Positions 52,401 to 61,521 are shown, numbered from the stretch's first letter. The stretch is 64,000 nt of DNA from an uncultured Methanoregula sp. (GCF_963677065.1 NZ_OY781872.1:2971419-3035418), one strand, 5' to 3'. The notes: generated from the letters alone by a model not told the origin. A program made the numbers and translations.

Positions 52401-53258
52401 GTACCTCAGTTCGCTCTCCTGGAGAGACTTCTCGGCAACCCGCCGGTCCGTGATGTCCCGCATGCAGACATCGACCCCTCCCTGCCGGCCTTTCAAGAAA
52501 ACTTCGTACCACCGCCCGTTCAGCGGGGATTGTGCTTCATAGTGCTCGAGCGTGAGTTTTTCCGCAGCATCGAGATAATGCCGGTGGATCGGGGTCCCCA
52601 CGAGATCCGGATAAAGATCCCAGATGACCCTGCCGAGCAGCTCCTCTGCCGGCCTGCCGAACGGTGCCTTCTCGGCGGCAGGATTCACAAGGACAAAGCG
52701 CCATTCTTCGTCCAGCGAATAGAACGTATCTGCAATACCCTCAAGAATTGCGAGAGTCCTCTTCTTCTCCTCGTGCAGCGCCGTTTCCGCCCGCTTCCGG
52801 TCGGTAATGTCGAGAATCACATAAGCAAACCGGGGGTTTCCGTGTGGGGGCGTTCCCAGGTAGCTGACCGTGACAAGAAGCCAGGCCTCCAATCTTCCCC
52901 GCGTGTCCAGGTATTCGAAAGTTACCGGTTTTTTTGTCTTCTGGCTTTTTGTATACTGGCGTACCCACATCCGGAGAAGATCCTGAGGTTCGCCCAGGTC
53001 CGAACCCCGCCGGTTTCTCATATCATCCGTCGTCAGGCTGAGAAAAGAGGCGGTCACGGCATTGTCCGTGATATGCAGCACGTCATCTTCGGCAATCACT
53101 TCAACAATGCCCCGCATGACTCCGGCGGAATCGAAAAAACTGCGCAGGATGGATTCGTTCTCCAGCAGGACATCCGAAGCCGGCTCCTCACGGGTAACAG
53201 GAGACCCCGCGGTATCCTGCAGATCCGTTTTTTTCTTTTTGCTGCTCCCGTTCCTCAT
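49425..53258 (-). CDS. Giant eight-PAS sensor kinase with HisKA_2 core
   Basis: 1277 residues, cytoplasmic, no transmembrane helix. I count eight PAS units, starting at about 30, 160, 280, 395, 520, 655, 775 and 935. Units 2 and 4 resemble each other ('DEEWRFVLVNPAAEKAP' versus 'DRDWKFVFANRRFTSRM'), and unit 6 holds two close cysteines ('KNKPCEICETYTV'). The core is of the HisKA_2/HWE-like type: 'EIHHRVKNNLQIISGLLDM' then 'ANEILSNAFKHAFRG' and 'DDGHGIPKG'. This differs from the other kinases here. The next gene is a response regulator two bases after the stop. Confidence 0.9.
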   Translation of the reverse strand: MRNGSSKKKKTDLQDTAGSPVTREEPASDVLLENESILRSFFDSAGVMRGIVEVIAEDDVLHITDNAVTASFLSLTTDDMRNRRGSDLGEPQDLLRMWVRQYTKSQKTKKPVTFEYLDTRGRLEAWLLVTVSYLGTPPHGNPRFAYVILDITDRKRAETALHEEKKRTLAILEGIADTFYSLDEEWRFVLVNPAAEKAPFGRPAEELLGRVIWDLYPDLVGTPIHRHYLDAAEKLTLEHYEAQSPLNGRWYEVFLKGRQGGVDVCMRDITDRRVAEKSLQESELRYRTVADFTLDWEFWIDPEGKFIYISPSAETILGIPIGRYATIRSLLIDVVYPDDLPRQLAHLEEELGGAGPFETTFRIVRPGGEVRWISHVCRPIHDPDGVFLGTRGSNRDITEHRAAEEALARSNTKLSEVLESIQDDFYVLDRDWKFVFANRRFTSRMGKEPADFLGNCIWDMFPEHHGTVLEKNFYSAMELREIRRFEVSGKYTSSWYSMTVFPSREGITVLGTDITERRQTEEALRLSEEKYRTIFETTNEGIWIVDADRRTTFVNERMARMLGYSPEEMIGRSYRDFVDEESAAVSDRITIERKKGISSSIEYRFQKKDKTSLWTFVNAQPLFDKNGNFAGSLSMISDITLWKMAEEAMRRSEAEHKIATAVEAERHRLYGVLETLPVYVCLLDEDYRMPFANRYFREAFGDPKELRCYDALFGKNKPCEICETYTVMKTRSPHHWFWTGPNGRDYDIYDFPFTDTDGTFMILEMGIDITERKTAEAALKKANAYNRSLIEASLDPLVTINRDGIIGDVNEATIRVTGFSREELVGTDFSTYFTEPKKAKAGYETVFRDGSVTDYALEIRHRDGQVTPVLYNATVYRDADGKITAAFAAARDITERKKAEEALQKAHDLLEKRVKDRTLELVQSNTQLKEEISQRRLAESLVKKTVSELHAAIESTADGIYVVDRAGRIIRYNQNFASMWKIPDELLMSGENRAVSDYLRTQVKNPGLFSESDEHAPPKDRETYDMLELNDGRIFERYSKPQKMDAAIIGRVMSYRDVTDRRHAEEKLIASLHEKETLIREIHHRVKNNLQIISGLLDMTRMRTPDNTTHGILTDMMMKIKTMAQIHTRLYESKQFDRINMGSQIRDQVADLSNIYGRSGTEIQCEINAQDIFLPVDQAIPCALVANEILSNAFKHAFRGRKHGMLNVSLTRTDDHIRIVIRDDGHGIPKGMDVYRTNSLGLKLIRSLVLQLNGTVQISGDNGTEVLVEFPLNCGGT

Positions 53259-53646
53259 CCGCCCGTTCTACCGCCTGTCTTGCCTGGAAAAGAAACGGTC
53301 ACCGCAGAACCTTCAGCCCAGGATAGATCCGATCGCCCGATTTCAGTAATTAAACCCTTTTTGAGAACATAAAAAAGGATTTCGATATATTACAAAATTT
53401 GCAATGACTGGTTCAGGGATTGATACCCGTCGATACTGCGGGAAGATGGCACCATTCCGGTTTTTGGGATAGCAGAGGGGAGGGTCAGGGAACCGGGCAT
53501 CGGGATGCATCAGGGTTCCCCGGTGCACCCAATCCCTGGCGGCGCTCCGGACTCGTGCCTGAAAAAACCGCGCACATGGGCAGAAAAACAATTTCACGAA
53601 GTATGAGCAAGGCCGGATCCACCCGCCTCCAGAATATCCGGATTAT
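53259..53646. other. Intergenic stretch without supported gene
   Basis: 390 bp between the eight-PAS kinase and the end of the MASE3 kinase. An AT-rich part at 53370-53402 ('TTTCGATATATTACAAAATT') probably holds the kinase promoter. 53420-53600 is GC-rich with no good ORF. It does not match the dispersed repeat family. Confidence 0.4.
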
Positions 53647-56274
53647 TTACCGGCCTTCGGCAAAGCGGTATACACCTTCCGGGATCGTCATCTCGAATCT
53701 CGCACCTTTCCCCGGCTCGCCCGTCTCGGTGATGGTGATGCCGGTGATTGACAGGATCTCGCGGGAGAGGAAGAGCCCAAGACCCGTATGCTTGCCAAAA
53801 CCTTTCGTGAACAGCTGTCTTTTGTCATCGGCACTGATCCCGTTGCCATCATCTTCATAGATGATCCGGAGAACCCCGACTCCCTCGTGCGCAGTAACGC
53901 GGATTGCGGTCAGCTTCTCGCCCCCGTAACGCAGGGTGTTCTCAATGAGATTGTAAAACACTTTTTCAAGCAGGGGATCAGCAAACACTTCAAGATTCGG
54001 GCACCGGGTCTCAAGAGCGATATTGCGGATCGGGAGCGCAGTTCCTGCATCCCGGACCACCGCATTCACATTCTGCCAGAGTGGAGTGTTCACCCCCAGG
54101 TTCTCATAATCCTTGGTGAAATCGATCTGCCGGGTAATGGAATCTGCGATCTTCTGCTCTTTTCTGATAAACTCCCGGAGTTCTGCCGGCCTGTCCAGCG
54201 ACTCTTCACTAAGGCCGATATAGGCATTGAGCGCCAGCAGCTGGTTCCTGATATCATGCCGTGTGATGCTGGAGAGCAGGTTCAGTTTACGGTTCACCTG
54301 CCGGAGTGCCTCTTCTGCAAGCCTGCGATCCTGGATATCATAGCAGGACCCGATGTAGCCGATGAACGTCCCCCCGTCAGAATACAGGGGCTTGCCGCTG
54401 TCGAAGAGCCAGCGGTAGGTTCCGTCATGGTACCGGAGCCGGTACTCCATGCCGAACGGTTGCCGTGCCTTGAAATGGTCGAGGTAGATCTTCACGCACC
54501 GGTCGAGATCATCCGGATGCACGCCCTCAGTCCATCCGTCCCCGAGTTCCTGCTCAAGGGTGCGACCGGTAAACGAAAGCCAGTCTCTGTTGAAGTAATC
54601 GCATTTGGCATTCACATCCGCCCGCCAGACCGGGTTCGGGAAATCGTCAAGGATTTTCAAATAGAAGTCCCGGGCTTTCCTCAGCTCTTCCTCGGCCCGT
54701 TTGCGTTCGGTAATATCCCTGGCAGCGGCATAGATCAGGTCTCCGGAAGGAAAAGACCGCCATTCGATCCAGATATAGGTTCCATCGCTGCACCGGTACC
54801 GGTTCTCAAAACCGATCACGGCCTGCTGTTTTTTCAGTTCAGCAACTGCCTCAAGAGTACTTTTTACATCGTCGGGATGCACCAGGTCCAAAAACCGGTG
54901 CTTCATCAGTTCGTCCAGGGAGTACCCCAGCGTGGTTTCCCAGGCCCGGTTCAGTTTGTGGAAATTTCCCTCTGTGTCGGCAATACAGAGCAGGTCGAGG
55001 GCAACAGCAAAGAACTGGTTGAGTTCCTCGGTTGTTTTTTGCAGGGCCAGTTCTGCCTGCTTGCGCTTGGAGATATCCTCAAAGACCGCGACAAAATAGC
55101 CCTTCTCGGGACTGAAGACCGAGACCTTCATCCACATCTGCAGGGGTTTGAAATCGATCTCGAACGTTTCCGGTTTGCCGGTTGCGGCCACGTGCCCGTA
55201 CGTTTCAAAGAGATCGGGGGTGAGTGTGCGGATATCCGGTAGCACTTCGAGCACCCGTTTGCCGGTAACATTCTCAAGGCCGGTCAGCTGCCCGAATGCC
55301 TTGTTGACCACAAGATACTCCCAGTCAGCGGGCCTGCCCCGGTCATCATAGATCATCCGGCAGTAGGCAAACCCCTCCAGCATATTCTCAAACAGGGTCC
55401 GGTATCTCTTCTCGCTGTCCTGTATGTGGCATTCTTCCTTTCGGAGTTCCCGCAGGACAAGGTCGTACGGCCGGGTCAGGCCCACAACCACGAACACCCG
55501 GTAGAAGTAGTAGACCGAAGCAAGCCGGAAGAGATGCCCGAGCATGTTCATGAACCCGTACACACTCGCGTACGAAGTGAAGGCCAGTTCCCCGAGGATG
55601 AGGAACACCTGGGCAGCGATGAGCAGTTTCCAGACCGCAGGATCGAAGTGATCGCGTTTCCAGTACAGGATCGCGATCGTGGCAATCAGGATGAGCGAGA
55701 TGATGTACTCGCTTGCAATCTTGAACGGGGTAAGCCCGGTTCCCTCAATAAAACATGCCGGGAAGTTCTGCCAGACAAAGATACTGGCAATGATAAGGGC
55801 ACAGGCTGCAGTGCAGGCTCCAATGATTATTTCTGTATCGTATTTCCGGTCCCGAGTGATCGATCGCCCGATGAAAAGGGTTGCAGCAAAGAAGGTGATG
55901 CTCTGGAAGTACCTGGCTGCTATCCAGAGCTGGGTGGGGAGATCAGAACTGTTGCCATAAAATACCCCCATCCCTTTGTACGCGAGAGTATGGAGGAGAT
56001 CGAGACTCCCGAAAAAAAGAAACGAGATCCCGACAATCAGAAAAAACGTATCATTGATATTCCTGCGGGTGTTCCAGACAATGATGAAGATGGAGAAGGC
56101 AACGGCGATTCCGGCAAGTTCAACGATCCCGTGAAAGAGGATGTAGTTCTCAAGACTTATGAGATACAAAACGATCAGGATTGCGGCGGCTATTGCTCCG
56201 TGAAGCAGGTTGACCGGATGAAGCGCTTTCCTGACAGACGGGAGCAATGCAGACAACTGAACGATTATCACCAC
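53647..56274 (-). CDS. MASE3-multi-PAS histidine kinase
   Basis: 875 residues. The first 285 form a MASE3-type membrane sensor of eight or so helices ('FHGIVELAGIAVAFSIFIIV', 'FFGSLDLLHTLAYKGMGVF'). Three PAS/PAC units follow at about 295-420, 420-535 and 545-665, the first with 'NKAFGQLTGLENVTGKRV'. The core has H box 'SITRHDIRNQLLAL', N box 'YNLIENTLRYGGE', G1 'DDGNGISADD' and G2 'HTGLGLFLSREI'. Kinase core and PAS order resemble the gene at 33570. Repeat copy E lies about 110 bp upstream. Confidence 0.9.
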   Translation of the reverse strand: MVIIVQLSALLPSVRKALHPVNLLHGAIAAAILIVLYLISLENYILFHGIVELAGIAVAFSIFIIVWNTRRNINDTFFLIVGISFLFFGSLDLLHTLAYKGMGVFYGNSSDLPTQLWIAARYFQSITFFAATLFIGRSITRDRKYDTEIIIGACTAACALIIASIFVWQNFPACFIEGTGLTPFKIASEYIISLILIATIAILYWKRDHFDPAVWKLLIAAQVFLILGELAFTSYASVYGFMNMLGHLFRLASVYYFYRVFVVVGLTRPYDLVLRELRKEECHIQDSEKRYRTLFENMLEGFAYCRMIYDDRGRPADWEYLVVNKAFGQLTGLENVTGKRVLEVLPDIRTLTPDLFETYGHVAATGKPETFEIDFKPLQMWMKVSVFSPEKGYFVAVFEDISKRKQAELALQKTTEELNQFFAVALDLLCIADTEGNFHKLNRAWETTLGYSLDELMKHRFLDLVHPDDVKSTLEAVAELKKQQAVIGFENRYRCSDGTYIWIEWRSFPSGDLIYAAARDITERKRAEEELRKARDFYLKILDDFPNPVWRADVNAKCDYFNRDWLSFTGRTLEQELGDGWTEGVHPDDLDRCVKIYLDHFKARQPFGMEYRLRYHDGTYRWLFDSGKPLYSDGGTFIGYIGSCYDIQDRRLAEEALRQVNRKLNLLSSITRHDIRNQLLALNAYIGLSEESLDRPAELREFIRKEQKIADSITRQIDFTKDYENLGVNTPLWQNVNAVVRDAGTALPIRNIALETRCPNLEVFADPLLEKVFYNLIENTLRYGGEKLTAIRVTAHEGVGVLRIIYEDDGNGISADDKRQLFTKGFGKHTGLGLFLSREILSITGITITETGEPGKGARFEMTIPEGVYRFAEGR

Positions 56275-56382
56275 ATCCGCAGTTCTTACTATGCTTTCAG
56301 GATGCCAGAGATTATAGTATTTGCCGTCAGAGGTCCCTGCGGGACAAGGGGGCCCGGCCGGGAGGCATCAAAAAACACCCTT

Positions 56383-56625
56383 TGCGGGCCCGGATTCACC
56401 TTTTTGGATCCAGGGGTCTTCCGGAAACTCCATAAAACGCCCGGTTTCTGTTCGCGTGGAGAATACGGCCGTATATCGTTCTGATTGCTCAGATTCGGCC
56501 GGAATGCACCTCATCTTTTGTCCTTTATCGCGCTTCCGGCAGGGGTTTTTCCGGGCACATACATTTCTCGAACCGGACCAAGAAACGCCAATACAACGCG
56601 TATACGAGGACCGGTTTTTACGACG
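56383..56625 (+). repeat. Dispersed intergenic repeat, copy E
   Basis: Landmarks in the same order: 'TTGCGGGCCCGGATTCACC' (56382), 'TTTCTGTTCGCGTGGAGAAT' (56445), 'CGGCCGGAATGCACCTCATC' (56496), 'TTCCGGCAGGGGTTTTTCCG' (56533) and a diverged 'CGGACCAAGAAACGCCAATA' (56574). Its minus-strand frame 56368-56652 is open. It lies between the MASE3 kinase start and the MTH865-like gene end. Confidence 0.8.
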
Positions 56626-56664
56626 GGGGATTTTAAATCGGGGATCGCGCAAAAAGAAGGGAAT

Positions 56665-57066
56665 TTACAATCCTGCCCGGTCAACGATGACATCGGCAAC
56701 AGCCTTTGCATTCCTGAACGGAAAGTCAGAAGCCTTGAGCAGTTTTCCTGCCTCGCCGGCAGTCATCTTCAGGTCTCCGACCTGGCAGGTTGTTTCTGCA
56801 CCATTCGGAAACGCTGCAATAAGATCCTTCGGGGTTTTGATCGGGAATTTCGCTCCTTTCAGGGCACCGGTAATCTGTCCGTGAATCTGGTCCTTCACAG
56901 ATATGGACTCGCATCCAATCATCTCGGAGACTGCCCCGGCAGCACTGGCAATCGGGCAGTCAGCGCTGTGGGTCCCGCACCCGAAACACGCACCCTTGAT
57001 CGCCTTGAGGGATTCTTCTGCCTTTGCTTTTGTCACATCTTTGTCTGTGTACTTCCATGTCGGCAT
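56665..57066 (-). CDS. MTH865-like protein with N-terminal cysteine motif
   Basis: 133 residues from ATG 57066, supported by 'GGTGAAAAGA' upstream. The C-terminal two thirds match the MTH865 family, a small EF-hand-like helical fold: 'IHGQITGALKGAKFPIKTP' and 'AGEAGKLLKASDFPF'. The N-terminal 55 residues carry 'GACFGCGTHSADCPIASAAG', a Cys/His cluster that may bind metal. Known MTH865 proteins are about 80 residues, so this looks like a fused extension. Divergent from the regulator at 57208 across an AT-rich spacer. Confidence 0.8.
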   Translation of the reverse strand: MPTWKYTDKDVTKAKAEESLKAIKGACFGCGTHSADCPIASAAGAVSEMIGCESISVKDQIHGQITGALKGAKFPIKTPKDLIAAFPNGAETTCQVGDLKMTAGEAGKLLKASDFPFRNAKAVADVIVDRAGL

Positions 57067-57207
57067 TCTTTTCACCATACACAGATGGCAATAATATAAA
57101 TATATACTTGAGCGGCATTAAAATATACAAGACACTGCGATACAGAAAAATGACCCGCAGGGTAATGAGCATGGATTTCGAATTATTGTGCCGGAAACAG
57201 GTGAAGT
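57067..57207. promoter_or_regulatory. Divergent promoter region
   Basis: AT-rich spacer with 'AATAATATAAATATATAC' at 57090-57107 and 'TTAAAATATACAAGAC' at 57118-57133, good TATA-like elements for the MTH865-like gene (minus) and the regulator (plus). The short distance makes joint or mutual control likely. Confidence 0.45.
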
Positions 57208-57957
57208 ATGGGAACGACAGCTGGAACTCTGACAGAAATGCGTGAACTCAGGGCTGAGGTCACCGGGCTTCGTACCGATCTGAAACGGTTCATCGAACGG
57301 GCAAACCAGCAGCACATAGACGGAGTTCTTCTGGATCTGAAAAATAATTATTCGGAACTTTTCACAAACCATCAGGTCGAAAATGCGAAAACGGATCTCT
57401 CTGCACACATGGTCGGGGACTGCAAGATGAGGAACAAGTGCTACGAGGTATTCATGGATTTTTTACAAAATACTTCGCGGCATATCAAGGAGGGGAAGGT
57501 CTCTGATGAGATTATCCAGTCTTACCGCGAGCAGATGAAGACTATGCGGAGTAAGGGTCCGTACGACCGGTGCGATACCTGTTTTTCCGAAGTCCACCGG
57601 CTGTTTGAGAAACAAATTGACCTGATGCAGTCTCTCGGAATCTACGCAAAGACCCCTGAGGCCGGAAAGACCAGTCTGGAAATCCCGGATGACGCAGTCA
57701 AGGATCTGCTGGAACCTGTCGCGAACATCCAGCGCTTTCAGATTCTCAAGTCCCTTGCAGTTCAGACCCGGACCTTCTCCGATATTACCCAGACAACCGG
57801 GCTTAAAGGAGGCAACCTTCTCTTCCATATCAGGAAACTGACGGACTCGGGAATGATCCTCCAGCGCCACGAGCGGGGAGATTATGTCATAACCGACAAA
57901 GGATTCAGAACCCTTACCTCTATCGCCGATCTGTACCATGGGCTGAACCATATCTGA
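57208..57957 (+). CDS. Winged-helix regulator with cysteine-containing sensor region
   Basis: 249 residues. An N-terminal coiled coil (1-60) precedes a middle region with two cysteine pairs, 'GDCKMRNKC' near 72-78 and 'RCDTC' near 120, possibly a metal or redox site. The C-terminal winged helix is at about 170-245: 'RFQILKSLAVQTRTFSDITQ' and recognition helix 'LKGGNLLFHIRKLTDSGMIL'. Start ATG 57208 has 'CAGGTGAAGT' before it. The divergent MTH865-like gene also has a Cys motif, so both may answer to the same signal. Confidence 0.8.
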   Translation: MGTTAGTLTEMRELRAEVTGLRTDLKRFIERANQQHIDGVLLDLKNNYSELFTNHQVENAKTDLSAHMVGDCKMRNKCYEVFMDFLQNTSRHIKEGKVSDEIIQSYREQMKTMRSKGPYDRCDTCFSEVHRLFEKQIDLMQSLGIYAKTPEAGKTSLEIPDDAVKDLLEPVANIQRFQILKSLAVQTRTFSDITQTTGLKGGNLLFHIRKLTDSGMILQRHERGDYVITDKGFRTLTSIADLYHGLNHI

Positions 57958-58045
57958 AAACCGTTCGCATCTCTTTTTCACAAACATCGACAGCAGGAAA
58001 CGGCGGTCACTTGGATACTGGTAAAAGAAAATACAAAAATAGGAA

Positions 58046-59296
58046 TCAGGAGGTGGGGGCCTCTTTCCCAAACATCCAGAATAATTTCCGGTAAGCCCTT
58101 GAAAAGGCGGTCCTCTCTAACAGGAAGATCAGGATCGAACAGACAAGGATACTGAAGAATATCACGATATATGTCACATCCTGGATTGCCTGTCCTGCTG
58201 CAACACCCGCTTCAAGGGGCAGTGACGCAAGAACTGCTGCTGCGAGTCCCTTGGGTTCCATAACCGCGACAATCGCCGCATCCGATGCAGGAATGTTCCG
58301 GGGAATGGTGAACCAGACGATAACGATCCTGGCAAGGTAGATGATGATCGTGAGCAGGGCCCCGATGTAGATGATGTTCATGTTCGTGAAGTGAATCGAG
58401 ATGCCGATATAGATGAAGAAGAAGGTCTTCAGCAGGGAAACGAGCTGGGCGAAAAATTCCGTTTCTATGGGAGTGAGTTCGACCTGGGTGACATCCTCCC
58501 CAAGGAACGGAAGAATTTTCTCGGCCTTGAAGTAGTTCAGGTTCCCCAGGGTTAAGCCAAGGGCAAGGGCGGCAATCGCACCGGAGAACCCGAGCAGGCT
58601 GACAAACCCGAAGACGATGAAGACAAAGGCCGGTGTTATGAAGATGCTCTTGATGCTTGCAAGTTTATGGTATACGGATGACCACCAGATGCCGGCAACG
58701 ACCCCGATGATGATGGCAATCAGGAACGATGAGAGAAGGTTACCGGCGAGGTGGCCGATGTTGAACTCCTGGAATTTCACCACATCGAGAAGGGCGAGCA
58801 GGACGACGATACAGAGCACATCGCTGATAGCCGATTCGAGCGCAAGGATGGCTTTCGTATCATTCTTGATATTGAGATAATTGGTGAACGGGATGACAAC
58901 CGCAGACGACGTGCCGCCAAGGATTGCCCCGAGCATGCAGGCTTCGATGATGGAGAATCCTGCCCAGCAGGTCATGATCACGATGCAGATGACGGTTATT
59001 ACCACGAAATTGGCAACCGTGATGGCGGTTGTCCCGGTAATGGATTTTTTTAAGGTCTCAATTGTTATGTGCAGGCCACCTTCGAAGAGGATGATGGCGA
59101 GCGTGACCATGGTAAAGAGCGGACCGACAACACCGAAGGCTGAAGGGGCAACAAGGCCCAGGAACGGTCCAACGAGGATACCGATGGCGATCAGGAAGAG
59201 CACGTCGGGAATCTTGGTGAGTGTAAAAAACCGGGAGAGGATATTGCCAAGGAATATGAGAAGACCGAGAAACAGGACGGTTACTGCTGCATCCAT
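58046..59296 (-). CDS. Cation:proton antiporter (CPA family)
   Basis: 416 residues, 11-13 hydrophobic helices. CPA features: 'LFEGGLHITIETLKK' in the N-terminal half, 'GAILGGTSSAVVIPF' and the ion-site helix 'LALESAISDVLCIVVLLALL' with Ser-Asp. It exchanges Na+ or K+ for H+; the single Asp in 'SD' is typical of the electroneutral CPA1 style, but this is not certain. It has no C-terminal TrkA domain. It lies next to a Kup gene, so potassium or pH homeostasis is a common theme. Confidence 0.88.
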   Translation of the reverse strand: MDAAVTVLFLGLLIFLGNILSRFFTLTKIPDVLFLIAIGILVGPFLGLVAPSAFGVVGPLFTMVTLAIILFEGGLHITIETLKKSITGTTAITVANFVVITVICIVIMTCWAGFSIIEACMLGAILGGTSSAVVIPFTNYLNIKNDTKAILALESAISDVLCIVVLLALLDVVKFQEFNIGHLAGNLLSSFLIAIIIGVVAGIWWSSVYHKLASIKSIFITPAFVFIVFGFVSLLGFSGAIAALALGLTLGNLNYFKAEKILPFLGEDVTQVELTPIETEFFAQLVSLLKTFFFIYIGISIHFTNMNIIYIGALLTIIIYLARIVIVWFTIPRNIPASDAAIVAVMEPKGLAAAVLASLPLEAGVAAGQAIQDVTYIVIFFSILVCSILIFLLERTAFSRAYRKLFWMFGKEAPTS

Positions 59297-59657
59297 TGGT
59301 TATGCGTTGGGCTGAAAGGACATTAATTGTTTTCCAGGCCGGCTTCCAACAGAATGCCATCTGTTGGGAGATGAGAGATGGAGTTCAGCCTCATTTTTTT
59401 AAAAACCCGGAGGAATCCGATAAAACAGGCAGAGAGCCGGTTCGGGAACCCCCATGGGGGGAGAGTGATTTGATTCGCCCGGGCGGGGGCAGGATAGCGG
59501 CCGGGGTTCTCTGTGCGCTCTTCACGGTCGGGTTTTTACTCCATAATGTCCTACATGTGATCTGAGGTATCAGGGTTCAAACCATTCTCAGCGGAAAACA
59601 GGGAGATTAACCTGCTAAAACACAAAGGGTTTCTCATTTCAGGATTGAGTGTTGGTA
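59297..59657 (+). other. Intergenic stretch ahead of kup
   Basis: 360 bp between divergent antiporter and kup. AT-rich near 59320-59330 and a run of T then A at 59395-59405. Several GC-rich inverted stretches occur ('GAACCCCCATGGGGGGAG' near 59447), which could form RNA structure. A frame at 59296-59565 shows no family features. I cannot assign a riboswitch. Confidence 0.35.
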
Positions 59658-61469
59658 ATGGGAGATAATGCCACTTCATCTAAGATCGTCAAATCCCTGG
59701 GTCTAGTCTTCGGGGATATCGGGACAAGCCCGATCTACACGGTCGGGGCCATCCTGCTGTTCCTGCTCCCTACAAGCTTCAACATATTTGGACTTATCTC
59801 TCTTGTTACGTGGACGTTGTTTACCATCATCACGATCCAGTACATCTGGCTTGCCATGTCGCTCTCCGATAAAGGTGAGGGAGGGACGATTGTCCTCAAA
59901 ACGCTCCTTGATTCGCTATTGAAACCAGGAATCACCGCATCAGTTGTCTCTGTCCTTACTATCATCGGGATCGCCCTCTTCATAGGTGACGGGGTAATCA
60001 CTCCGGCCATCAGTATTCTTTCAGCAATTGAGGGCATCCTGCTGATCCCGGGATTTGAAGAGATCGGTCAGGTCGGCATCCTCCTCATTGCGGCTATCAT
60101 TGCTATCGGGCTATTCCTTTTCCAGCGGAGGGGAACCGACCGGGTGGCATTTGCGTTTGGTCCTGTTATGGTTATCTGGTTTGGTGCACTTGCGGTCTTT
60201 GGCATTATCGCTATCATCGGCGCCCCACAGGTGCTATTTGCCCTCAGCCCGACGTTCGCTTTTGCTTTCATTTTGGAAAACGGCTGGGGATCATTAATCG
60301 TAATGTCAGCCGTGATACTCTGTGTCACCGGGGGAGAAGCGCTCTATGCCGACATGGGGCACCTTGGCAGGGAGCCGATTGTCAAGGGCTGGATCGTGGT
60401 CTTCCCGGCACTTGTGCTCAGTTATCTCGGTCAGGGAGCGTATGTCCTGATGACCGGCAGCACCCATAATGTCCTCTTCTCGATGGTGGATCATATCAGC
60501 CCTGTAATATATGTCCCCTTCCTCATCCTCAGCATCTGCGCAACCGTCATCGCATCGCAGGCAATGATCTCCGGCATGTTCTCGATTGTTTACCAGGGAA
60601 TGACCACCAGGATACTTCCAAAGATGAAGATTGAATACACTTCATCTGAACTGCAATCACAGGTTTATATCGATGCCGTGAACTGGCTTCTGCTTGGCGC
60701 AGTGCTGGTCGTGATGTTTGAATTCCGCTCATCTGAAAATCTGTCAGCAGCATACGGTCTGGCCGTTTCGGGCTCGATGCTTATCTCCGCTATTATGATG
60801 ACGATCATTTTCCTGCACAAGAAAAAGCCGGTTCAGATGATCCTCTCCAGCGCGCTCATCATCATTGACGGATTGTTCTTCATCTCAACGCTGTTCAAGA
60901 TCCCGCACGGCGCCTACTGGTCGTTCTTTATCGCGGCCATTCCCCTCATCATCATTGTCACGTTCATCCTTGGGCAGGAGAAACTCCATACTATGCTCAA
61001 GCCGGTCCCGTTTGCAGAGTTTCTCCCAAGGTACCAGCAGAGTTTTGCGGCCCTTCCGAAGATTCATGGGACCGCACTTTACTTTATCGGTGATGCCAGG
61101 AATCTGTCCCCCTACATCACCCAGGTCTTTTTCCAGAATGAGATCCTGTACGAGAATAATATTCTCGTATCGATCAAGGTAACCGAAAAACCGTTTGGTA
61201 TCAGCACAACGTTTGATTCCAATCTTGGTCCGGGTCTCCATCTCTTCACGATCACAGCCGGATATATGGAAGTTGTCAACGTGGTCGGGCTCTTAAAGGA
61301 ACGGGAAATTGATGAGAAGACCATATTCTACGGTGTTGAAAATATTGTAAGCGACGTCCCCCTCTGGAAACTGTATGGGATCATTAAAAAGAATTCCCCG
61401 CCGTTCATCCAGTTCTATGCCCTGCCCCCGGAGAAGATTCACGGGGTTGTGACAAGAATCGTGATGTGA
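59658..61469 (+). CDS. kup: Kup family potassium uptake protein
   Basis: 603 residues from ATG 59658; the in-frame GTG 59649 and TTG 59652 just before it are alternatives. About twelve membrane helices and a cytosolic end beyond residue 450. Conserved Kup motifs: 'SLGLVFGDIGTSPIYT', 'LSDKGEGGTIVL' and 'GDGVITPAISILSAIEG'. Glu in the 'TGGEALYADMGHLG' helix is also typical. Transports K+ together with protons. A tiny membrane ORF follows at 61522. Confidence 0.92.
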   Translation: MGDNATSSKIVKSLGLVFGDIGTSPIYTVGAILLFLLPTSFNIFGLISLVTWTLFTIITIQYIWLAMSLSDKGEGGTIVLKTLLDSLLKPGITASVVSVLTIIGIALFIGDGVITPAISILSAIEGILLIPGFEEIGQVGILLIAAIIAIGLFLFQRRGTDRVAFAFGPVMVIWFGALAVFGIIAIIGAPQVLFALSPTFAFAFILENGWGSLIVMSAVILCVTGGEALYADMGHLGREPIVKGWIVVFPALVLSYLGQGAYVLMTGSTHNVLFSMVDHISPVIYVPFLILSICATVIASQAMISGMFSIVYQGMTTRILPKMKIEYTSSELQSQVYIDAVNWLLLGAVLVVMFEFRSSENLSAAYGLAVSGSMLISAIMMTIIFLHKKKPVQMILSSALIIIDGLFFISTLFKIPHGAYWSFFIAAIPLIIIVTFILGQEKLHTMLKPVPFAEFLPRYQQSFAALPKIHGTALYFIGDARNLSPYITQVFFQNEILYENNILVSIKVTEKPFGISTTFDSNLGPGLHLFTITAGYMEVVNVVGLLKEREIDEKTIFYGVENIVSDVPLWKLYGIIKKNSPPFIQFYALPPEKIHGVVTRIVM

Positions 61470-61521
61470 AACTCATCAAAACTACAGGAATTTATTATCT
61501 TTCCATCAGTTCAGTAGATTC

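Noticed and set aside
53420..53640. GC-rich spacer as a sixth repeat copy
   Set aside because: None of the ordered landmarks of the repeat family is present.
59400..59480. Possible c-di-AMP riboswitch ahead of kup
   Set aside because: GC-rich pieces such as GAGCCGG and GGGGGG loosely recall the ydaO motif, but the order of conserved blocks does not fit and this class is essentially bacterial.
59296..59565. 89-codon plus-strand ORF between antiporter and kup
   Set aside because: Starts on the antiporter start codon region, mixed composition, no motif and no ribosome site.
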